64,000 bases of DNA from contig CP092079.1 of assembly GCA_022226955.1 (NCBI GenBank), positions 672,811 to 736,810 of the forward strand, read 5' to 3'. The DNA is from Nitrospira sp. GTDB taxonomy: Bacteria > Nitrospirota > Nitrospiria > Nitrospirales > Nitrospiraceae. Made by a program: the position numbers and the translations under genes. Below are positions 61,964-64,000 of the stretch, piece after piece; position 1 is the stretch's first letter; each line of letters starts with the position of its first letter. A model generated the notes under the pieces. That model worked only from the letters and a program-made list of their open reading frames with translations, did not search any database and had not been told where the DNA came from.

Positions 61964-61985
61964 TCGATGCGCGCGGGCAGTGCCC

Positions 61986-62942
61986 TTACTGCGACATCTG
62001 CAAGGCGTAGAGTTCTCGCAGGGAGACTTCGATCTGCATGCGGCGGTCGGACTGTTCCGGAGTCAGCGGGAGGTGCGCCAGGGCCTGGCGATACTCGCGC
62101 TCCGCTTCCGCTGTGCGCCCGGCCCGGTGTAAGAGCGCGGCGTACTCGGCGTGCAGCGCGGGGTCGTCTTGATGGAGGGCCATTGCCTGGGCATACTCGG
62201 CGAGGGCTGCGTCGATATTTCCTTGTGCCAGCAGTACCATCGCGAGATTGCGGCGGGCCATCAGATGGTCGGGCGCGGCGAGCAAGGCGGCGTGGTATTC
62301 AGCGGCGGCGCGCTGAAGCTCCTGCTTGTCGTGCCAAATGTTGCCAAGATTGGTGTGGGCGCCAGCATGAGACGGGTTCTCCGCTAGCACGAGTTCAAAA
62401 TGACGCTGGGCTTGATCCGCCCGTCCAACTTTCTTCAGCACGAGTCCGAGGTTGTATCGAGCGGCCTGATGATGTGGATCGGTGCGAAGAATTGCACTGA
62501 AGGATTGAATCGCCTGGCTCGGGTCGCCTTGCCGCGCATAGAGCAGACCGAGTCGAAAATTAGCGTCGATATGTGTCGACGCCAACCTAGAGACCGTCTC
62601 AAACTGTGCGATGGCCTGTTGAAGATGGTGCTGTTCTTCAAAAGCAATCCCGAGTTGATAGTGCGCTTCGACGAGGTCGGGGGCCAAGGCGACGGAGCGT
62701 TCTAAGACTGCAACGGCTGCGTCGGGGTTCTGCTGGTTTAGGAGTGCGGTGCCTTGGCGCAGGAGTGCATTCGCAGAATTGGTGTCAGGTTGGCTGTCTT
62801 TCTGCAGCTCCTGCTGCGCCGATTCAGTGGTCGGGGATGCGAGTGGGGCGGCGCGAGCAATCCAGCCGTTCGGAACCCCCAGGACGGCAAGTGCCAGGAG
62901 TGCGGCGATTACAGAACGAAATGGCTGAGATCCGTCTGGCAT
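61986..62942 (-). CDS. periplasmic TPR-repeat protein
   Basis: 318 residues from ATG 62942; in-frame starts at 62966 and 62993 would overlap the next gene. A signal peptide (about 1-29) is followed by about seven TPR units (NALLRQGTALLNQQNPDAAVAVLERSV, VEAHYQLGIAFEEQHHLQQAIAQFETVSR, and similar, from about residue 55). TPR arrays mediate protein contacts. It is 28 bp downstream of the OmpA-like gene. Confidence 0.85.
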   Translation of the reverse strand: MPDGSQPFRSVIAALLALAVLGVPNGWIARAAPLASPTTESAQQELQKDSQPDTNSANALLRQGTALLNQQNPDAAVAVLERSVALAPDLVEAHYQLGIAFEEQHHLQQAIAQFETVSRLASTHIDANFRLGLLYARQGDPSQAIQSFSAILRTDPHHQAARYNLGLVLKKVGRADQAQRHFELVLAENPSHAGAHTNLGNIWHDKQELQRAAAEYHAALLAAPDHLMARRNLAMVLLAQGNIDAALAEYAQAMALHQDDPALHAEYAALLHRAGRTAEAEREYRQALAHLPLTPEQSDRRMQIEVSLRELYALQMSQ

Positions 62943-62970
62943 GACGGCCTGTTCTCCCGCGATCATTTGC

Positions 62971-63762
62971 TTACCGGTTTTCTTTCGGCGCAATCAGGAT
63001 TTCGACGCGGCGGTTTTTTCTGCGGCCCTCTTCGGAGTCGTTTGACAAGAGGGGCTGATTCTCACCGAACCATTGGAGTGTCAGCCATGACAGCGGGACT
63101 CCGCTCTGCGCCAATATGGACGCGGCATTCGAGGCTCTGGCTTGTGACAGCGCCTGATTATCCTGAAAACGCTGACGGAGCCGATCACGAATCGGTTTGT
63201 CGTCGGTATGTCCTTGAATGGCAATCTGGATATTCGCTTCGTCTTTGAGAATTGCGCCGAGCCGTCCGAGGACGGCGATGCCGTCTTCGCTGATGCGATC
63301 GTCTCCGGATGCGAAGAGCACCTGATCGGAGAACCGGACTCGAATGTACTCGGCGGTCGATGTCTCAGTGGTTGAGGTCTTGTTGATCGAGGTCTCGTTG
63401 AGAGAGGCCTCGGCTGTTTTCGAGGTCTGGTCGGTGGCGGGCATGGCGGAGGATGTGACCGGCGGGGCGTCGTCCATGCGAGCCTGGGCGGCCGACGGTG
63501 GGCGGACATCGTGTTTGGCGATGTGTGACCCGGCCGGCGATGGTGACGCCGCGCCGGCTTTTCTGCGCTCTACGACGATGGAACCATTTTGAATTTCCGG
63601 TTTGAGCCGCTCGTAGATGTCGTCCCACATAGTGCGGAATTGAACTTCTTGACTGGTCGGAGCAGGCGCGGCGACGGGCTGCGGCGGAGAGCTACAGCTC
63701 GTGAGCAGGACGCCGAGGAGGAAGAGCGTTGATGAGAATCGTGCGCTGTTGTGGATATCCAT
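62971..63762 (-). CDS. OmpA/MotB-domain lipoprotein
   Basis: 263 residues from ATG 63762 with GGAG upstream. A lipobox (LLTSC, Cys23) and a linker with a Thr/Ser repeat (about 120-140, encoded by a degenerate DNA repeat) precede an OmpA-like domain (about 150-260): VRFSDQVLFASGDDRISEDG, IQIAIQGHTDDKP, LSQARASNAASILAQSGV and RRKNRRVEILI. It would anchor peptidoglycan to a membrane. Probably in an operon with the TPR gene. Confidence 0.9.
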   Translation of the reverse strand: MDIHNSARFSSTLFLLGVLLTSCSSPPQPVAAPAPTSQEVQFRTMWDDIYERLKPEIQNGSIVVERRKAGAASPSPAGSHIAKHDVRPPSAAQARMDDAPPVTSSAMPATDQTSKTAEASLNETSINKTSTTETSTAEYIRVRFSDQVLFASGDDRISEDGIAVLGRLGAILKDEANIQIAIQGHTDDKPIRDRLRQRFQDNQALSQARASNAASILAQSGVPLSWLTLQWFGENQPLLSNDSEEGRRKNRRVEILIAPKENR

Positions 63763-63893
63763 TGCGGCAGACTCCATTCCGTAGGGTCAAACGTCTATCC
63801 GGTCAGGAATGTCGAGCCTGCCGGAGTATGGATTATGCGGAATAGATTTCAGCCGGCACAATAGTACCTTCGTATGGGGCGCTGGCCGTCCGC

Positions 63894-64000
63894 TCAAAAC
63901 TCTCCCGCCTGCACCACATCTTCCAGACTGTTGATGTCGAGCCAGTGGCCGACAGTGTAGAGAACGCGAATCGGCTGCTTCCGCTTGAGTAATTCTTGAA
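63894..64000 (-). CDS. C-terminal end of a sugar-phosphate nucleotidyltransferase-like protein (partial)
   Basis: Only the last 35 codons lie in the window. They read ...KQPIRVLYTVGHWLDINSL then EDVVQAGEF and stop at 63894. The HWLDINSLEDV ending is typical of nucleotidyltransferases joined to or near phosphoenolpyruvate mutase-type proteins. The assignment rests on this short tail. Confidence 0.5.
   Translation of the reverse strand, partial: QELLKRKQPIRVLYTVGHWLDINSLEDVVQAGEF

Noticed and set aside
1-64000. rRNA, tRNA, CRISPR arrays, prophage and intact insertion sequences
   Set aside because: I saw no tRNA-like cloverleaf regions in the gaps, no regularly spaced repeat-spacer arrays, no phage structural genes and no transposase or integrase gene.

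Overview
The window reads as chromosomal DNA from a free-living, G+C-rich, Gram-negative bacterium. An outer membrane is shown by lptD, an OmpA-like lipoprotein and a complete RND-MFP-TolC efflux set. Tat export, molybdenum cofactor synthesis and sigma-54 signalling are also present. The mix (tandem DUF507 genes, Ycf48-like beta-propeller, very large hybrid signalling proteins, eukaryote-like kinase/PP2C pairs) is most like Nitrospirota, probably Nitrospira. That assignment is inference from gene content; no rRNA or other decisive marker lies in the window.

Layout. 0-10.9 kb: envelope and unknown proteins, a PP2C/Ser-Thr kinase pair, a PHP phosphoesterase overlapping a FolB-methyltransferase fusion, a cluster of hairpin repeats, a truncated haemoglobin and a VOC protein. 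10.9-14.25 kb: an accessory insert with a SIR2 gene followed by a HerA ATPase gene, matching the SIR2-HerA anti-phage arrangement. 14.25-24.3 kb: a housekeeping run on the + strand (moaC-moaD-moaE-moaA, a UreH/NiCoT-like transporter, accD, folC, lptD, trxA, recN). 24.3-32.6 kb: a signalling block on the - strand: histidine kinase, sigma-54 activator, HD-GYP response regulator with a good candidate sigma-54 promoter and palindromic upstream sites, and a roughly 1,385-residue protein joining REC, PAS, kinase-like, two PilZ, an alpha/beta-hydrolase-like domain and a methyltransferase. 32.9-39.5 kb: a secreted PHM-like copper protein, a SnoaL-like protein, a second PP2C, a DEDD exonuclease-like protein, two DUF507 genes, a TPR lipoprotein and a peroxiredoxin. 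39.6-47.1 kb: radA, a LolB-like lipoprotein, tsaB, rimI, a DUF465 gene, tatC, a Ycf48-like protein and a cyclophilin, with about 125-bp palindromic repeats directly after three stop codons. 47.1-53.4 kb: an RND efflux operon headed by a response regulator.

53.4-60.6 kb is a second accessory region. It holds an orphan HigA/GraA-type antitoxin with a vestige of the HigB C-terminus, and a tightly overlapping three-gene operon: a truncated DUF900-like hydrolase, a membrane protein and a subtilisin-like lipoprotein protease with Asp at the oxyanion position. Beyond it, a zinc phospholipase C/P1-nuclease-like gene and a 59-codon ORF lie between two 469-bp direct repeats. The right repeat carries an intact FitA/VapBC-type module; the left carries only an antitoxin remnant. 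60.8-64 kb: a secreted protein, a TPR protein, an OmpA/MotB-like lipoprotein, and the 3' end of a probable sugar nucleotidyltransferase cut by the window edge.

Best candidates for undescribed biology are the giant PilZ/hydrolase/methyltransferase hybrid, the overlapping protease operon with the neighbouring repeat-flanked phospholipase-like gene, and the PHM-like copper protein. SIR2-HerA is a known defence type. No rRNA, tRNA, CRISPR array or intact transposase was seen.
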